Positions 1 to 14,700 of a stretch of 64,000 nt of DNA are shown here, piece by piece. Source of the DNA: Echinarachnius parma. Taxonomy: Eukaryota; Echinodermata; Echinoidea; Clypeasteroida; Echinarachniidae. Every line of letters starts with the position of its first letter. The first letter of the stretch is position 1. Position numbers and translations under genes: made by a program. The notes below the pieces were generated by a model. It had not been told where the DNA came from and ran no database searches. It saw only the letters and a program-made list of their open reading frames with translations. The stretch covers positions 62,001 through 126,000 of the forward strand of contig JBAMJV010001821.1 of the NCBI GenBank assembly GCA_037951105.1. The letters are read 5' to 3'.

Positions 1-544
1 CGGGTAATTCTATTCACTATTTCTCTAGTCACCAAATATCTTCCACATTTTGTAGTGGATATCCACATCCTCTATCAATACTACAATGAAACAGCGAAAA
101 TACATTGAGGCTGAAACTTGACATGTTTCTTTTAGGGTTGGGAGAATTCTTAGTGAAATTGGTTGAATCTCACCGACACTCAAGATGCCTGTATCAATAA
201 ACATAGAATTTACATTTAGAACATGGCACACTCAATTCGTATTCATAAAAATAATAACAAATTGGAGTATCTTTGGACACATGGTTAAATGTTGCAATAT
301 ACGCTGGAAATAATTTGTACTGAGAGCGAGGAAAAATGGGATACTAATATTGTTAACCCTAAACAAAATACGGAAGAGCACACACTATTTAACATTGTTC
401 CACATGAACACTTAAAGCTGTGGTCCTTCTTCTCTTCTCAGTACTGTCAAAGGATGTTACGGACTATACAAGTTCAGCAATATCACGTTTACAACTAATT
501 AGTGTGATAGCAGAAAATGGGGTTCTTATGGTTTTATAAAAATT
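1..544. other. Downstream flank of TCP1, no gene seen
   Basis: This AT-rich stretch lies 3' of TCP1. I see no conserved coding sequence and no confident polyadenylation signal; a minus-strand TATAAA variant lies near 750 in the following segment. Confidence 0.4.
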
Positions 545-760
545 GAGCATGTTCATGCGCTTCTTTCACACAAAATCGAATGCTTAATTTTGGATACCAA
601 TACAGGTTGGAACATACAGACTGAAGTAGGTGTTTATCATAAATATGACACACTTTTGTGTGCTTCTTTTTTAGAGCTTACCAATCACTTTTTTGTGTGG
701 ATACAGATGAAGGTGGAACATACATGTACAGACTGAAGTATTTGTTTGTTTATAACTTAA
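545..760. repeat. Decayed tandem duplication, about 110-bp unit, in the TCP1 3' UTR region
   Basis: Two diverged units share words in order: gcttcttt, then an ACCAAT-like word, then GGTTGGAACATACAGACTGA (near 605) against GGTGGAACATACATGTACAG (near 711), then AGTA and TTTAT. It matches the small local duplications seen throughout this gene. Confidence 0.5.
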
Positions 761-803
761 AACATTATAAGCTACTACTAGGAAGGAACATCCCAGGATT
801 TGG

Positions 804-1023
804 TTACATCATACCGCCCATGCCTCCCATGCCCCCCATCCCGGGGTGCCCGCCCCCTTGCTGGGGCTCCTCGGGGGCCAGCTTGATGAGGTCGTCGATC
901 CTCAGGATGGTGATCGCAGCCTCCGTCGCAAACTTGAGACATTTGACCTTGCTGATGGCCGGCTCCAGGACGCCGCTGGCGCGGTTGTCCCTGACGCGAC
1001 CCTCAAACAGATCCAGGCCGATC
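804..1023 (-). CDS. TCP1: TCP1 exon 12 (last)
   Basis: The exon follows an AACAG acceptor and encodes [13 protein letters not shown], then [19 protein letters not shown], and ends in the Gly-Met tail and TAA. Its first base completes a split Thr codon. Confidence 0.93.
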
Positions 1024-4000
1024 CTGTTGGCAAGAAGATGCATAACGATGATAATACGAGTCAAACATGCTCTAGCAAACACCTTTAAGTCTTTAAAGGG
1101 ACCTAGTAACATTGTCAAAGTCCACACAACAATTGCAGATAGCTCGTTCCATAACACACCTAAACAGATTCTGTTGAGAAGCTAGACATAAATGTGACCG
1201 GCTATAGCAAAACCCGGCACTTGTCGGTAAAAATCAAAATGTAGATTTTCATATCATTACAAGGGCCTTATCACAAGCTCTCATTTGATGCTTTGTTCTA
1301 ACTAATTGGCCGATAATTGGCGAAGATATGATTGTTTCAATTTTACAATCATAGGTCTTTTACACACATTGTGTGAACTTAAAATGCCCATTTCTTCAAA
1401 ACATGAATTACCGACAAGTGCCGGGTTTTGCTATAGCTGGTATTATAATAGTACCTGTATATGAACCCCTCCCCCCTAATCTGGCTGCACCCCTAGCAAC
1501 TTACGTTTGGGTGTCCGCCTGTAGATGTAAAGTGTTTGCAGAAATTCAAGCCCTCAGTTTTGCTACTACACTACTGGCCGAGATCTGTGAGAAATATCTT
1601 TCGTTCAGGGGGTGGGGGGTTTTTGATCTGTTCATTCATCCCCCCTGAACAGATGACGGGGGTAATAATGTAATTGTAAAGTGCTTAGAGATGTTTATCA
1701 ATCGTTATAGGCGCTATATAAATCGAGGATATTATTATTTTGTATTATTATTTTGTATTATTAACCTTCTGCAGATCTACATCAGTGCATTATACATACA
1801 GAGTCCTTTGCAGCATTTGCTAATGTGGTCATGTGGATAAACCCCCTCTATAACACTCCTCCCCTTTTTCAACCTTGGCTACAACCCTAGTAACTTATGT
1901 TTTGAGATGCGAGTGCCCTGCCTGTAGGTGTGAAGGACCGAGGTAAGCATTCAGTTTTGCTAGAAGGGCTATATAGTCCTTGGCCATGTTCACTGCCAGG
2001 GTCTTAGAGTGAACCCCCATTTGGCAGGGCTCGACAGCAAAAATGTATATAAGTCATATTTTGGTGGCCCGATCGGGCAAGAAGATTTTCAACATGACAT
2101 TGACAAAAATTAGAAAAATCATGTTTTCTTCCATGTCATGCTTCATCTATAATCACAGTTTTGATCAGGAAAGAGTGATATTTTGAACAGTTAAAAGTTT
2201 ACTCATGACATTTTTCAGGCCACTGAATTTTTCTTTCGGGCCACCAGAAATAGGGAATACATTATTTTACTGGCCCTACCGGGACACTGACAAAAAAAGG
2301 TTAGTGTGGAGCCCTGCATTAGTCTTATTAACCCTAGACTTTTCAAGTCTTTTCAGGTTATCCCTCCCCCCCCCCCCCCCTCCCCTCCTCTATTACTCTG
2401 GCTATACACTAGCTAGTAACTTACGTTTTGAGGTGCGATTGTCCCGCATGCATCTGTGAAGTGTTGTGGTAAGCCCTCAGTTTGGCAACCAGGTCTACAG
2501 AGTCCTTGGCTGCGTTGACTGCCAGGGTCTTGGGGATGACTAGCAGGGCGTTGGCAAACTCAGCAATGGCCAGCTGCTCTCTGGAGCTCTGTGTGGATTG
2601 TAGATGAAATAAAAGTTTGGATAATAATAGCGACGCCTTTCACGATGCCGGCCGGCAAGCAACAAGTTGAAAGCATAAAAACAACGTCATGTGAGGAAAA
2701 ATAACTACAATGAGCCTGTAATTCTTCTAGATGAATATGGACTGACTTCAGATTTTCGCCTGAAGAATGACATCCTTGCATCTTGTTACTTCAATATCAT
2801 CTCATTCATACTTGTGTCTAGCACTGGCTCGGCACTGGCTTAAGCCAGTGCCCAGCCACTGTTTGCGCAAGTATGAATAGACAGTGGCTTAAGCCAGTGC
2901 CGAGCCAGTGCCAGACGCAGTCAAGTATGAATGGAACAGTGGCCTGGATTGCACATGCGCATTACGATCTTGCTCTATCTACACGCGCGCTCTGCACACA
3001 GGTTTTGCATAGCCATTGTGACGTCACAATACGATAGGGTGCATTGTACTACTTGTCCAGTGCTGATGCCTAGTATGAATGGGTAGACATCTTATCCCAG
3101 GCCAGTGCCAGGCCAGTGCCGAGCCAGTGCTAGACGTAAGTATGAATTGGGTGCAACATCTCAGAGTGCTTAACTGCATTCACAGCTAGAAAAGTTTGCA
3201 AACTCAGCTATGACCATCTGTTCATTTGAGCTCTGTGTGTGTTGTGAACAAAATAATTCAGACCGCAATTCAGACCGCATGAACGCATGCTTTAGAATGG
3301 TGATGTGTTTTCCAATTATATGTATTTTTTCTGAAAACATATTTTTGTGAGCTTGTTGATGGAATGGAACATGTTAACATGTAACATGTTACCTTGCTAT
3401 AATCAGAATATTAGTTTTGGGTGGTGGTACCCTTTAAGGGGTGATACTAACCAGTGATGTTGCAAGGTTCTCTAGGTAGATTGACAAGGAAGCCTCCATC
3501 GCTCCCCCCCCCCCCCCCCAACAATCACAGATTTGTATATGTATATCCATTAATTTGTTTTCTTTTTCAATATAGCTACCCACTGGGTAGAAAACATGGT
3601 GCGTATAATTATCTTAAATTTGTAAGGGATGATACTAACCAGTGATGTTGCTAGGTTCTCTAAGTAGATAGACAAGGCAGCTTCCACAGCCCCGCCCCCA
3701 ACGACCACGGACTTGCTCTCGATGACACGCTTGAGCACACACAGCACGTCGTGCACCGATCTCTCCATCTCATCACACTGGTTGTCATTGGCTCCTCGTA
3801 GGATCATGGACGCAGCACTACGAACCTTGGGTCTGGAAATGAAAGCAATAAGACAATACATAGTAAATACAGAGTTGTTCTCGACAAAGATAAAGAGAAG
3901 ATAAAAATATGACTTGCTTTTTATAAATACGCTTGAGTACACACAACACATTATGCACCGATCTCTCCATCTCATCACACTGGTTGTCAGTGGCTCCTCG

Positions 4001-7000
4001 CAGGATCATGGATGCAGCACTGCGAACCTTGGGTCTGGAGGGAGAAGAGAGAAAATAAATAATAAGACAAAGAAGAAAAGGAAATTATTGCAAGACTTGC
4101 TCTTGATGACATGCGAGTACAAACAGCATGTCATGCACAGATCTCTCGATCTCATCACACTGGTTTTCCTTGGCTCATTGCAGGATCATAGATGCAGGCA
4201 GCACTACGAACCTTGGGTCTGGAGGGAGGAGAGAAGATAATATACAGCTCATTAGGTCTGCATGAGAGACAGGAATTAATGCATGCAGATGGATTAAAGA
4301 TTCACATAATCAAGTTGCACCCTCAATCTCGCATGGGGTTTCCATTTGATAACCTGAAAGCATACAGAGGAGTACAATACCGTAGAACACCATCGTCAAG
4401 CACCCCCCAAGCACCTATACGCATCTTGCTTTTAAAGACGTTTCCATGAGATTCACCTCCATTATTATCCTCATGAATATTCCTCACCATTATTTGCATT
4501 CTTGATTAAGGTTTCCCGTTTGGACAGAGAGCGGGCGCTCTTTAAAAGCAAGATGCATATAGGTGCTTGGGGGTGCTTGACGATGGTGTTCTACGGTATA
4601 TTCCATGTAGATGGGGGAGGAGGCAAATCTTTCAAGGAAAACCTTTCTGGATAGGATATAAAGGGGGGGGGGGAGGAGGGAGGGGCAGGGTTAAAGTTAT
4701 AGAGGTCGTAACCCCTTTTTAACCCTATATGTGGAGGAGTTCATCATCTGAGTTTATAATATTTGCATTCCTGTACCACCATGATTGCCTAAAACTTGCT
4801 GCATTCAATTATAAATCCACATATTTGTTTACATGTTATTTTAAAACTAAATGTAATACCAAAACCGCATGACAATTTTCCTTAAAATCAGGACCCTCAA
4901 AACATCATGGAACATTTCTTACCCCTTGATGAGGATGAGTTCGTCATCTGAGATGCGTTCCTGTACCACCTCCTCTGCCTGTCCCACCATGCTCGCCTCA
5001 AACGTCTCATCTCCCTCCAGGTTGGCCAGTGTCACAACCAGTTGGGCTGCAAACACAAAAAAAAAAGAGAGAGAAAATTATAACTTAAATTGACTTTTTA
5101 TTAACCCTACCAGTGCAAATGTAGACTCTACATACATTATTCAGAATTACATTTATTGATTTGTTCCTATACAACAGGCAAGGCTTGAATTAATTGTACA
5201 GGCACTTTACTTCTTATCAAACTTCTAATAAATGTAGATGGAAGGGGGGGGGGGGATCCAGCTTTCCATGTCAGCTTGTTTAACCCTATTCTAACTGGGC
5301 TATTTCAGACTGGTCAGGTTTTTACTGGGGGGGGGGGGGGGGGGGGTGGTCAATTTGACCCCCCCCCTAAGATCTCGGAGACCGCGCGTCCGATTCACGC
5401 AAAATTTTGCATGGAGGTACATTGAAGTGTTAGCGACGCGTTCATGTTTTTGTTTAATCGATCCAAAGTTAAATATGCAAATTATACGCATATTAATTAG
5501 CGAAGAACGGCTAATTTATGCAAAAAAACTCTTGTCTGTAAATCACTAAAATATTGCTCAGAATATGCTAATTTTGTACATTAATATTCTTTATGACTTA
5601 ATTAACAGGTTTTCAAAAAAACAAATTTTAAAAAATGTATTTCTTTGTTTTTGGAATTTCTTATGTATTTCTTTGTTTTTTCGACTTATGTTTTTTATTG
5701 TTTTTTTCAATGGAAATAATTATTGACCATTATCCAACCATTTTTAGCCCAAAATGAAATGATTGCAGTGATTAGAATGAAAAATAATGAAGATTTGGTC
5801 TTTTCTAGGAAAAAATCAATTTCCATAGGATTTGTACACAAATCACAAAATATTTCGATTTTTGGGCCGACGCTCACTTACAAAAGGTCACGTGACTTTA
5901 GAACGGTATACCCGGTCGTCGCAAATTTGGTCTCAAAAGTTGCGCAAGACCTCAATGAAAAAACTCATGAAGTTGCACGGCAATATCTGTGCGCGTTGCG
6001 GAATTATCGCGCAAAAAGTTGAGGGGGGGGTCAATTCCAATTAAGATAGGGTTAAAGTCCGGGCAATGAGGCAAAAACAGTTAATTTCTAGCATTTTCAC
6101 ATCCGCATTGCCTACCTCCCGTTGCCTTGGCGATCCTCTTGAGGTCCTGCTTCTTGCAGCGTCTCACTGCCATAGCGCCAGCCTCCACAAAGTACTTGAG
6201 ACACAGATCGTCGATACCTCCCGTGGACAGGATAACGTTGGCACCGGCGTCGAGGATCTTCTGGATTCGCTCCTTGGTGATATCAGCTTCCCTGAAGGGA
6301 AACAACAGTCAAACAAAAATGCGTCGGTGACATTGTTGAAATTCATAGGATGCCTTGTAACAGAGGCAAGCAAATAGTGCTTTCACAATATATTTCTACA
6401 TAAAAACATTCCCCAACCATCTCAGTCATCATAGATTAGTTCATTGAGTTTAATCATACATTGTATATAAGTCAGTGAAGAAAAAGCAGAGGAAAGTTAA
6501 GAAGCAAAATACAACAATGAACTATTTGCTACCCATGAAACATCTTCATAGACTAATAATAGGCATGTCACTCACTGCGCCCCAGCTGTCAGCACGCTGT
6601 ATGCTATTGGCAAGCTCTGTGGCTCTCCGGCTCCCGGCCCATGTCGCGCTGCACGCAAATCTCCGTAGCGCAGCTCCCTAGCTAGCTACTCGCTCAGCGT
6701 GGTCAAATTTTGTACCTAAATACCATGTTAAAAGTCGTGGTACGGTGAGCAGCAAAGTTTTTCCTGGCATTGATGGGGAAACCCCTCTACTACGTAATCA
6801 GCTATACAGAATTTTTCAAGATGGCGGCTTGCGACGGGAAATGACTTGAAGGTAAAAAGTTGAATTTTTCCGATTGTCAACATTCCATTATCAAAATCTT
6901 TATTACGATGTGAATTTTGAGTACATATACGTTCATTTGATAACAAATTCATATTGTAATCTTATTTTTGCTCGCCGTACCAACCCTATAAAAAGTGACA

Positions 7001-10000
7001 TTCTGTGATATTTTGTGCAGCTGCCTCGCACTGTCGCATGCCTCATTGTCAGCGGGGCGGGGCCGGGGTGCGGTGCGGACGTGCGCACGTGAGGATTTTG
7101 TAGATCTTGTCCAGCGACTCTCTGGCTGGAGTATTGGCGAAATTTACGCATTGCTGACTGGAAATCAAGTTTCAGGTAGGATTTTGATTGCTGATAATTG
7201 ATTTTGAGTATCTGCTTGATATATAAAAAGCTATTTGGACTTATTTAGCCTTAATAAATTGATACAATTTTGTTTGTTTTACCTATATGAACCATCAAAA
7301 GGGGGAATGTTAAGTGAATGAAACACCGTCTATGTGATTTGAATGTTACGTATGTGATACACTTGAAGCTGTGAGGTAGTGTTGGTGGCCAATGAGAAGA
7401 GAGATTGTGTTGTATTTGGCTGTTCTGTGAACTGTGTTTTACTCCCTTTGTATTTAGAATTGTGTTTTTGTGTTTAGTCAATTTGAATGGGAATAGCTCA
7501 ATTTGGGGGGCCAATTTGCTTTTTAGAAATTTGTAATACTGCCTGGAAATATTTGTATTTGTTCTATTACATCTTAACTCTATAATTAATTTCTTAGAAT
7601 TATTTTATTAGGATTTTTAAACATTTTTGCATATATAATTAGCTAATTTGCATAATCATTTTCATAAACAGATATTTGTATATAAAATAAAATACTTGTG
7701 TCTACAACAAATCAAATAAAAAAGTTTTGTCCCAAAAAGTTTATTAATCTTTGATTTACAGCATTTTATAGTATTTTCGCATATATAATTAGCTAATTTG
7801 CATAATTTTTTCATATTTATTCAAATTCCTCGACATCTCTATACATACATAAGACAAAAAATACACAGGATGAAAGAGCTTGACTGACATATCATTTGGA
7901 GCAAATTTTGTGATGCAGCTATTATCCAATTAGGAATTATACCATTTTCGCATATTAATTAGCTGGACTTAGAAATTTTTTCCTGTTTTTGTCTTTACCG
8001 TTGGCTAATTTATGCGAAAATGGTGGTTTTATAAGGCATATAACTAAAAAACGATATGACATTGGCACCTGTTTTCTTTTGCTGTCTGCAGGTTGTACTC
8101 TCTATTACTGGAAAACATCATTCACTTGTATAAAGCAGGTGATTTCTAGGAACAATTTCTTTGTAAAAAGTGCTAAAAAGGCATTTTTGCCATTTTCCAC
8201 TCAAAATCGCTGAAAATGTATCATTTTTCACGAAACATATTCGGACATAACTTTTGGTTGGATGGTCCGATTTTGATGATCTTTTTTTTATTTATCCTCT
8301 TTCACCCTGCTGCATCATATAATCATAGATTTAAGTAATGATTATTAACTTTTAAAAATGAAGTGACATGCCTACTAATAACACAGGTACATAGTACAAC
8401 CTCTATAAATACGTTCTATTTTATTACTCAGTAAAGTCTTTTAATTTCTAAAAAATATCCCTAAATCAGTTATTTGTATCCCGAAAAATGTTATACTTTA
8501 TACTTTAAAAAAATATTTTAGTACAAACATTTTGTAAACAATCTTTTACAAACTATACAACAATAGGTAAAAGTTCTGCTCGGAGTTGAAATGTAAGAAC
8601 ACAACGAAAGTTAATAAAATACTCTGTGAAACAACAATATTATGTACAAATGTAGAAATTAACTTTTCATAACCTACTCATGGCCTATTTTGCACATGTA
8701 ACTGGACAAGCTATGGTTTGAAATTTATCCCTACAGTTCATTTGTGTATGTGATTAAAGGCTCATAACATAAAATCCTATAATTTACATTGGTCTATCGT
8801 AGTCAAAGTATTATCTCATTGAGGAATGAGCCCTAAATAAGCGCCAAGCTGGTGTCTTTGCAAAAATGTGTTTTATCCCAAAATAAAATCATCCCAAAAC
8901 TGTCTGGATCAAATTATCGCCTTTTACACAAAGTAATTTTGTACTTTTTAAAACAAAATGCAATATTATAATAATTTACAGGATTGAATACCTTTTCCTG
9001 ATGGCCTCTAGCTTTTCAGGATCCTCGACGACAACTTGAACTCCCAGCTTCATCTTGGTCTTCTGCAGACTGAAGTCAAGACAAGCGATCTTGGCTCCTA
9101 CGATCCTCTTTGGCATGGCTGAAAATAAACAGGTAGAAAACCAAAACCAAATTATAACTTAACCTATAAATGAAAGATCCACTCTTCATAACAACAGCAA
9201 CAAGAAAGACACAATGACATGACCACTCTTGGGTCTCCTACAGACTGAAAAACCAATCAAGCGGATTGGGATATGAGCAAAAATAAAAACAAAGAAATAC
9301 AAAAGAACAAGAACATAATTGCCCGGATTCACAAAGGAGGTTTGTACAAACCATGGTTTTAAACCATGGTCTACATCTATGGAGTGCTGCTCGTTTACAA
9401 GTAAAACAATTTTTAATTTCTAATGATATGACTGTAAGTGTTTGCTAACCAGCAAATTTCACCATCTAAGAAGACAAACATCTATTTGGTGCATTTAGTA
9501 AATGTGTACTACCAACATTGTTAACAAGTAAGGAGTTTACATTCTTTCTCCACCAGTTTACAAATGGCACTCTATAGATTTAAACCACGGTTTAAACCGA
9601 GGTTTGTACAAACCTCCTTTGTAAATTCCACCAAATATGGATGAAATAGCCTCACATAACACATTCATATGAACAGATTATCACCAGATCATTATACATA
9701 CACATTACAAACACACAATCGACTTCTCACACTTCACCTCCAAGATGTCAAAATGTACAATGTTGCGACTTGTCATCTGACAACGCTACCAGATAGCAGG
9801 GACAAAAATACTAATTATTTCTAGGGACTACTTTGCAAGCTCGCCTGCATGAAAATTTTGCACCGACCTCTTTGCATATTTACAGGGATCTCTTGGAATT
9901 TTGGGGGCTAAATGGCCCTGAGCCCAAGTTATTTACTGCCACATATCTACTAAAGGGACTTAGTAACATTGTCCAAATCCTCAAAATCCAATAGGAATTC

Positions 10001-11731
10001 TAGCGGTTCCCTCATACCTTGTAGTATTTGTATTAACAATAAAAGCATAGGACAGGTTTTGGTTTGTCAAATTTCTCTTTCGTTAAAAAGATATTTATGA
10101 TGGAAGTATTCAGATGTTAAATTATCCAATGGACCGTCATAACCATGTAAAAAGTGAGTGCAATGAGTTAGTGAATATCACTTTGCATTTTTGCTCATTA
10201 CGCTGCCATATAACGTCCATTTAACTTGAAATTTTCCCACAACACCCAGTGGACATATCAGATAACAACAATATACATTGTATCAACCACTCATCACTTT
10301 GTGCACATGTCAACAAAGTTACTATCTAGATCCCTTTAAGCTGTACAAGAACATGTATGATCACCATGCCAACTCCCCACCCTGCATCTACATGCATTCA
10401 GCAGGTATATAGTACTAATGTAATAAACTACACCATAACAAATTCTAAGCAATACCAAATGTAAACCAAACCGCCAAATACCTTGTGATGCTACTGTGCA
10501 GTTAAGTGCGTAGCCGTGGACGAGAACCGATTCTAGTGAGCTGCGACCGTGCGCCTTGAGCAGGTTGATGGCCTTGATTGGACACTTGGTGGCGCCCTTA
10601 GCGTCTGTGGTCTTGACCAGCTGGGCAGCATCGAAGATAATCTCTGACCAAAATTTGGGGTCTCTGTATTGTGTGCAAGAAAGAAATGAATTGGAATTAG
10701 TTCGCATCAAATTTAACTTGCTCTTTTGAGCAAATTAAATTACATGATGTAATTTTCAATCATTATGTCTTTTTGTTTTGTTATGCAACCCCCTTCATTC
10801 TCAATTCAAATTAAATTCTCCTTATCCATTTTTAAAGATATCAAAGCTCAGCTGTTCCCCCCCCCCCCCAAAAAAAAAGATTCAACATTACTTTTTCATT
10901 GCAGTTGTGGTTGAGTCATGTTTGTGCCATTTATTTTCGCGTTTGTTTATCTTATAAGTAGTTAAAACATTTTTGAAAAATTACTTTTTGACAGAGGCAC
11001 ACAATAGGAAAAATATTTTTAACAACGCCTTCAGTCTTACATGATATTGAAATTCCAAGTCATTCTGGACCAGTTACCAAAATAATTGGATTGGTGTCTA
11101 TGGAACATGTATGGTACTGAAATCAAACCGTCTTCAACTGGTAAAGGCCCGGTCACATATCACCCGATAGCGTAAACGGATGCCCGACGGAGAGAAACAT
11201 TTTCATTCCTTTCGTCTCTGTTCATTTGCATTTCTTGTCCGTTCCTTATCAGGCGATGTACGTTGTTCTATCCAGCACCAGATAATTTGATTTCGCAAAT
11301 CGTCTTTTCATAGTGTATCCTTTTACGTTATCCGATGATATATGACCGGGCCTTTTAGAAACATTTTGATCAGATACTCACCGTCCAATGAGCTTTGATG
11401 ACATGGACGTCTTGGCGGCATTGATGAGACTCTCTTTCCCTAGCTCGTCTGTGCTGATAGTCAGGTGCTCTTGAATGTAACGACATGCCTCTCTGTTGGT
11501 GCAAAATTGCAGTAAGGAAATGAGAGATTTTGATTTGATTTGATTTATTCACACTTGTTTTAAAAACATGTACCATGTATACAAAGAACAAAAGAATGCA
11601 TCCCCCATGGATGTCAAATGTCTGCATTTTAATCCTTTTAGATTACGGACCTATTTTTTAATTCAATTTTACTCATAGCATTTCATGTCATCTTCATCAT
11701 ACAAATTCCTCCTCCATCTCCTCCTCATCTC

Positions 11732-11763
<32 letters not shown>

Positions 11764-14700
11764 CCACCATCATTATCATCATTACCATCATCGTCATTAT
11801 CATCACCACAATCATTTTCATTGGCATCATCATCACTGTCTCTATCATCGTGTCATGACCATCCTCATTTTCATTATCATGACTCATGACGAACGTGACA
11901 CAACTTACTTGCAAGCTAATCTGTAGCCACTGATGATGGTTGTGGGGTGGATCTTCTGCTTGACAAGTTCATCTGCATTCTTCAGAAGTTCTGCAGCAAT
12001 TATAACCTGGACATAAACAAACAAAAAAACACAATTTGTGAATAGCCACGCAATCAAATGTACTTAGCTACTTTGTTATCGTGTCCAAACCAATAAATGC
12101 CTGGATGGGTAATTGAATTACCTAAGCTTGCAAAGTAATCTCTGAACATTTCAAATTTCAAACTCTCCATACTTGACTATTAACCCCAACCTGAAAACTA
12201 AATCTAACCCCTATATTTAACCCTAACCCGAATCCGCAATTGAAATCCTCAGCCTCGAAATTACTGATTCTGCTAGTTGAAGAAATATGGGAAGTAGACC
12301 ATACCAGCTAGACCAAGCAGCTAGTTCCTACCAGCCTTTAATAGACCAAACAGTTAGTTACCCTCCAAACATGATACCTTCAGTAAATCTCTGCAAGGTT
12401 AGGTGGTTGAATTTTCAGGAGATCCTGTTACACAAATGTACTTGAAGTTTCCAGTTAGCACCATGTTTGATTTATAAAAAAAAGAAATGTTTGAAAGAGA
12501 GATAGATGAGTAGATAGATGGAGAAAGGGGGTTTATAATCCCAAAGACAAAATCCTACCACTGATGTAGTTCCATCCCCAACTTCTTGGTCTTGTAGATC
12601 GGCGAGCTCCACTAGCACCTTGGCGGCGGGATGTTCAACTTCTAGAAGCTTCAGAATTGTGGCTCCATCATTCGTTACTGTCACATCCTGTTAAAATCAA
12701 CAAGACAATACAAACATATTTTACTTTCATGAAAGTTAAGAACATCTTTACAAACAAAATCAGTAACTTAATTGCCCGCTAACTTGAATTTGAAAGATTC
12801 TTATTAACTTCCACCTTTCGTTAGCCTATGAATGGTTGCTCTATCATTTATTACAATCACATCTTTTTAAAAACCATATCAAGATTAGACCATATTTTAA
12901 TGATCAATGAAAGATAGAACATGTTTTGAAGAAAAGAAAAAATTGTATCTTAATTTCAAACTCAACTGAAATATACCAGTAGCTTCAATCAGAATGGTAG
13001 CTCCACCATTTGTAAATTAAAATGAACATGACAACATAGGTTATTTAGTGTTTCGATAATGTAAAGGTTGGGCATCTTAAAACTTGAAAGAATATTTTCC
13101 CTTAAAGTTAGACTTACCCCAACATCATCCACCAACATTTTGTCTAGTCCGACGGGACCCAGTGAGCTCTTCACTATGTTGGCTATCGACGCAGCAGCCA
13201 TCACTACAGAAAAGAGAGATAGAAAGTATTTTTGAAACTAGATTGTATTAATGCACACAATGTTCTCATCTGATCTACAAACTTAATTCCAAGCAAAGCA
13301 TGACAGCGTTACCAAAAATTCCCCCCTTTCCGTCTGAATCCTGCTAATATCCATATGGTTATGGCCCATTTATGGGTACTTCAAGCAGTTCAGAACGGAA
13401 AATGGCATCCTCTACCAACAAGTGCCCATGACTCGATATGCATGACTAAAAGAACCGATGTGCTATACAAATTGCACGGAGCATCAGTTTTAGTCATGAA
13501 TGCCAAGTTGTGGGCACGTCTTAGAAGAGAATGCCCTCAAAATATTTTTAGCATTCTAATGCCAAAGGGGGTACTTTGTAGTAACACTATGATATGCTAT
13601 CCTTGTTTGCTTGGAATTGCCCAAACTGTGGCAGGTGGCCTAGATCCACCCCTGAAAGTCAAGGGGTTAACTGCATCAACCTAGATCTATGACTGCCAGT
13701 TTTTTTCTCTATACAAACGATCTTCAACAAATTGTCTATTTTACCGATTTATTCACAATCATTTAATTTGATTTTTTTCACACTGCATTGTGAGCTAGTG
13801 TGTTAATAATTTGCCCACTGTTTTTCGCACTCAGCTGCGACATTTTCCCAACCATCGAACATCGTTCAAACTGCCCGAAACGCCCATGCGCCATAATCAG
13901 GCAGTTTGATCGACTGATGGATGGGAGTGCAAAAAAAAAAAGTGGAAAAAGCTTAAAAGTAGAGTCAAAGAGAGCAGACATAAAGTTGATCCCATAACAA
14001 TCGGTGAGTTGAATTATATCTCTTACCACATCCATACATTTATAGAAATATTAAATTATAAGAATAATCAGATAAGACTGAGGGGCCAATCATCATGTTT
14101 ATCAAAAGTGTGTTTGACCTGTCCTAACTAGTTTTTATCTCCGACCTAGCTACGCCGGAATGCGGCAATTGTAGTGTCTATCGTTAGGAAGGGTCGACAG
14201 TAAAAGACTGCAGTAAATGTAATAGAGCCCTTTTTTTGTTAGCGACCATGAAAACAATGGATTTGAACTACCATTCATCTGTACCTGTTCTGTCATGTGT
14301 AAAATACTCTGTATGTTACATATGTAGGGACACTGATTTTCCGTTTCAAAAAAAGGCCTTTTCCGTTTCAGAAAATCTGGAATTCCGTTTTTACCTGCCT
14401 GAAAAACGGAAATTCCGTTTTGCCATAGACTTTGTACATGTGAAAAACTGCAAATTCCATTTACATAGAACTCCATACAAAATTCAATGAGTAGGGTAAA
14501 ATCATGATTTTCACCCACAAATCATCAAAATTTGGGGGGAATGTGTCATGCCTGATATCAGGAAGGACTTCCACAGGCCAGAGGCAGAGAGTAAATATCT
14601 TTAACATTTATTCATTAATGATTAAGGCCGAGTTGGTTCAGTCCGTCACACTGGTTCCCGACCGTCACCATCGGGTCCCGGTTTCATTTTTTTCGGAACG

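Larger units (their letters stand above)
6292..8991. other. TCP1 intron 7
   Basis: This 2.7-kb intron holds the fold-back elements listed at 6735 and 7620 and is otherwise AT-rich sequence in which I see no exon or RNA gene. Confidence 0.6.

Noticed and set aside
3909-4226. Alternative exon 10 versions of TCP1 in use
   Set aside because: Frames are interrupted and key residues are lost, so they look like relics and not mutually exclusive exons.
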